DNA of 64,000 bases, taken from NCBI GenBank assembly GCA_965216335.1, contig OZ244154.1:3100001-3164000 (forward strand), given 5' to 3'. Shown piece after piece: positions 61,830 through 64,000 of this stretch. Each line of letters begins with the position of its first letter. Positions within the stretch are counted from its first letter, which is position 1. Under the pieces are notes generated by a model. That model searched no databases, was not told the origin of the DNA, and worked only from the letters and a program-made list of their open reading frames with translations. The translations under genes were made by a program, and so were the position numbers. The stretch comes from JAHEJE01 sp965216335 (GTDB taxonomy: Bacteria; Pseudomonadota; Alphaproteobacteria; Rhizobiales; Aestuariivirgaceae).

Positions 61830-62783
61830 ATGAACAGCGGATTTACCTCGGCGTTGAAGGGTGGACTGGCGTCGTTCGCGGGGGCTGCCTCGGTCTGCTG
61901 GAGAATGCCGGCGAAGAACGCTGGAACGGCCCCGGCGGGCAAGGGCGGGCCGGGGCATCGCTTGGGGCTGGCGGCGTGCCGGGTCGGGCTGATGCTTGCG
62001 CTGGTCCTCGCTCTGAACGGTGCGACGCGGGCCGGCGAGGATGCGATCGTTGTCCAGTCGACGACGTCGACCAAGAATTCCGGGCTCTATGACCATTTGC
62101 TGCCGCGGTTCACGGCGCAGTCCGGCATCACCGTCCATGTCGTCGCGGTCGGCACCGGCCAGGCGATCCGCAATGCCCGCAACTGCGACGGCGACGTGCT
62201 TCTGGTGCACGCCAAGGCGGCGGAAGAGAAGTTTGTCGCCGATGGCCACGGTGAGCCGCGCAAGGATCTGATGTACAACGATTTCGTCATTGTCGGCCCG
62301 CCGGACGATCCGGCCGGGATCGCCGGGACATCCGATGCTGCTGCGGCGCTCGCGCGCATTGCCGCGACAAGGGCGCTGTTTGCCTCGCGTGGCGACGATT
62401 CCGGCACCCACAAGAAGGAGCGCGCCCTGTGGGCGGCGGCCGGTGTCGATCCTTCGGCGGCCTCCGGCGCCTGGTACCGCGAGACCGGCTCCGGCATGGG
62501 CGCCACCCTCAACGCCGCCATCGGCATGGGCGCCTACGCCATGACCGACCGGGCCACCTGGATCGCCTTCCAGAACAAGGCTGACTTCACCATCGCCGTC
62601 GAGGGCGACGCAGCCTTGTTCAACCAGTACGGCGTGATCCTGGTCAGCAGGCAAAAGTGCCCGCACGTGAAGGCCGACGAAGGGCAAGCGTTCATCGACT
62701 GGCTGGTGTCCGAAAGAGGTCAGTCGGCAATCGCCAACTACAAACGCGACGGCCAGCAGCTGTTCTTTCCCAACGCCAACTGA
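61830..62783 (+). CDS. tupA: Tungstate-binding periplasmic protein TupA
   Basis: 317 residues with the TupA ligand motif TTSTKNSGLYDHLLPRF and the RDDSGTHKKE-like segment ASRGDDSGTHKKERALW that binds the oxyanion. The ATG at 61830 has GGGGAGGG upstream. The N-terminus is long: a basic, Gly-rich run of ~45 residues precedes the signal helix GLMLALVLALNGATRA; a start at 61908 or 61992 is possible. It delivers tungstate to TupBC for tungsten cofactor enzymes. Confidence 0.88.
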   Translation: MNSGFTSALKGGLASFAGAASVCWRMPAKNAGTAPAGKGGPGHRLGLAACRVGLMLALVLALNGATRAGEDAIVVQSTTSTKNSGLYDHLLPRFTAQSGITVHVVAVGTGQAIRNARNCDGDVLLVHAKAAEEKFVADGHGEPRKDLMYNDFVIVGPPDDPAGIAGTSDAAAALARIAATRALFASRGDDSGTHKKERALWAAAGVDPSAASGAWYRETGSGMGATLNAAIGMGAYAMTDRATWIAFQNKADFTIAVEGDAALFNQYGVILVSRQKCPHVKADEGQAFIDWLVSERGQSAIANYKRDGQQLFFPNAN

Positions 62784-62854
62784 GATCGTAGGGCGACGCT
62801 TCCCTCCCTCTTTCTGGGCAAGGGGTCAAATGCGAAACCAAGGGCACTGTAATG

Positions 62855-63736
62855 TCACGCCGCGTTGAAGCGGACCTGACCGAAACCGGAGATGTCGTAG
62901 CCGGTCATCTCCTCGGCCCTGAGGCGAAACGCCGGGCTGGTGCAGAAGGTCAGGAAGGTCTGCATCGGCGGCTCGAAAAAGGCGCGGCGGTCGATCAGCA
63001 GGTCGAAGCGCTCGTGCAGAACCGGCGCGAAAGACAGGCCGTACTGGTGGGCGCAGGTCTCAAGACCGAAAGCCGCATCTGCCTTACCTTCGCGCACCGC
63101 CAGGGCTGCATCGGCCTCGTTGCGTGCCGGCTCGGTGAGGTGAAGGTCCGTCAGATCGAAACCGTCGCGCGCCGCCAGGGTTTCGAACAGCCGCTGGGCG
63201 CCGGCCTGCGGTTGGCGCGGGGCAAAGCGGTGCCCCCTGAGATCGGCAAGCCGGGAAATCTTGCCGGCGAACGGTTTGGCCAGCACAAGGCCGCGGCTGC
63301 GCCTGGCCCAGGAGATCAGCACCGCGGGAAGATGACCGCAGGCGGCTTCGGCATCGGCCACGTTCCAGGTGTCGCTGCCGGCATCGTAGAGATGCAGGCC
63401 GGCCGCGATGCCGCCGCCATTGGCGAAGCGGTCCAGGCCGTCGCCACTGCCGTCGAAGAACGTCGCAATGCCGCACCCGGACTGGCGCAGGGCCCATTCG
63501 AGCAAAGGGTCATGGCTGCCGAGCATGACATCGGGCCGGCGGCGCAGCTCCGGCAGGTCGGGCCCTGAACTGCTGTGCGCCAGCCAGGCGGTGATGGCGC
63601 GGCGCGGAAACAGCAGCTTGCCCATCGCCTTGGAGCACGGCACCTCGCCGGAGGCCGCCAGGTCGTAGACCTTGCGTTCCTTGATGCGCAACAATTCGGC
63701 CAGCTCGCGGGTGGTCAGATACTCGGCGTCAGACAT
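62855..63736 (-). CDS. Excisionase-type HTH plus periplasmic-binding-like regulator
   Basis: 293 residues from the ATG at 63736. An N-terminal MerR/excisionase-like winged helix (TRELAELLRIKERKVYDLAA, then KLLFPRRAITAWL) is joined to a substrate-binding-protein-like domain (ADLRGHRFAPRQPQAGAQRL, EADAALAVREGKADAAFGLE). Proteins with this layout sit next to molybdate/tungstate transport genes and are thought to sense oxyanion or cofactor state. It is convergent with tupA and overlaps the pcaG end by 8 bases, so it may be transcribed with pca genes. Confidence 0.78.
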   Translation of the reverse strand: MSDAEYLTTRELAELLRIKERKVYDLAASGEVPCSKAMGKLLFPRRAITAWLAHSSSGPDLPELRRRPDVMLGSHDPLLEWALRQSGCGIATFFDGSGDGLDRFANGGGIAAGLHLYDAGSDTWNVADAEAACGHLPAVLISWARRSRGLVLAKPFAGKISRLADLRGHRFAPRQPQAGAQRLFETLAARDGFDLTDLHLTEPARNEADAALAVREGKADAAFGLETCAHQYGLSFAPVLHERFDLLIDRRAFFEPPMQTFLTFCTSPAFRLRAEEMTGYDISGFGQVRFNAA

Positions 63737-64000
63737 CGAAAAACACGGTCTCCCGTTCGCCCTGCAGATGGATGTCGAACCGGTAGACGCCACTGCCCTG
63801 CGGTTGCGCCAGCAGGGTTGCGGCGCGCTCCGGCCCGGCAAGGTCCGCCAGCACCGGATCCTCGGCGTTGGCCTCGGGCTCGTCAGCGAAATACAGCCGC
63901 GTGTTGAGGCCGAGATTGATGCCGCGCGCAACGATCCACAGGCTGATGTGCGGCGCCTGCAGGCGGCCATCGGGGCCGGGCACCCGGCCGGGCTTGATGG
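63729..64000 (-). CDS. pcaG: Protocatechuate 3,4-dioxygenase alpha subunit, 3' part
   Basis: Only the C-terminal ~90 residues are in the window; the gene continues past 64000. The segment PGRVPGPDGRLQAPHISLWI and the ending GVYRFDIHLQGERETVFFDV are typical of PcaG; ARGINLGLNTRLYFADEPEA also matches. With PcaH it opens the protocatechuate ring to 3-carboxymuconate in the beta-ketoadipate pathway. pcaH and other pca genes are expected beyond the window. Confidence 0.92.
   Translation of the reverse strand, partial: IKPGRVPGPDGRLQAPHISLWIVARGINLGLNTRLYFADEPEANAEDPVLADLAGPERAATLLAQPQGSGVYRFDIHLQGERETVFFDV

Noticed and set aside
61540..61833. 97-codon frame between tupC and tupA
   Set aside because: Half of it is the translated RPE repeat (PAKAGIQ ... 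WTPAFAGVT), a known shadow string, and the rest has no family pattern.
1..64000. CRISPR arrays, tRNA or rRNA genes, insertion sequences with transposase
   Set aside because: No direct-repeat/spacer pattern, no cloverleaf-like sequence and no transposase frame could be recognised by reading; short tRNA genes could be missed only in the few intergenic gaps, which were inspected.

Overview
The window is chromosomal DNA of an alphaproteobacterium, most likely a Hyphomicrobiales (Rhizobiales) member. Three things support this: the order ccmI-ccmE-ccmF-ccmH / degP / response regulator / histidine kinase / glnE / PleC-like kinase / pepN matches, from memory, the rhizobial cycHJKL-degP neighbourhood; there is an RcGTA-type gene transfer agent cluster; and DNA is high in G+C with dense, overlapping genes. 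No tRNA, rRNA, CRISPR array, integrase or transposase was seen.

Layout. (1) 1-1.2 kb: a YeeE/YedE sulfur transporter half, divergent from an ArsR regulator that keeps the persulfide-sensing cysteine pair of BigR/SqrR; the shared spacer carries an AT-rich dyad. (2) 1.3-20.2 kb: a complete, intact-looking gene transfer agent (GTA) or GTA-derived particle cluster, all on the plus strand behind a near-consensus sigma-70 promoter. It runs small and large terminase, portal, protease, capsid, connectors, tail tube, chaperones, short tape measure, baseplate/hub genes and the 1298-residue host-specificity protein. It is followed without a break by a DUF2793 protein, a 16-repeat fibre-like protein, a GH19 endolysin and a GTA-type holin. 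(3) 20.3-23.5 kb: nitroreductase, then a PepSY protein with a FeuPQ-like two-component pair. (4) 23.7-30.6 kb, minus strand: heterotetrameric sarcosine oxidase operon soxB-D-A-G followed by a GlxA/GbdR-type regulator. The operon is split between soxB and soxD by a ~530-bp composite inverted-repeat element. (5) 30.8-48.1 kb: conserved housekeeping block (cytochrome c maturation, a hydrolase-OsmC fusion, HtrA protease, two-component pair, glnE, PleC-like kinase, pepN). (6) 48.2-55.7 kb: LysR/DadA-like genes divergent from a flavin reductase / HpaB-type monooxygenase / RidA / Rieske oxygenase / DUF1028 operon, then a divergent HisA paralogue. This looks like an uncharacterised catabolic cluster. 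(7) 55.7-60 kb: a repeat-rich, gene-poor stretch with a candidate CRP-type-activated small RNA, hairpin-bearing TIR elements, tandem repeats, a cysteine-rich orphan protein and a bacterial voltage-gated sodium channel. (8) 60-64 kb: tungstate ABC transporter (tupB, tupC, tupA), a DNA-binding/substrate-binding regulator, and the 3' end of pcaG running off the window.

The most interesting points are the candidate small RNA with a class II CRP-like promoter at 55.74-55.88 kb, the all-in-one GTA locus with its own fibre and lysis genes, the inverted-repeat element inside the sox operon, and the uncharacterised oxygenase cluster. All function calls are from reading translations and motifs; no database search was run.
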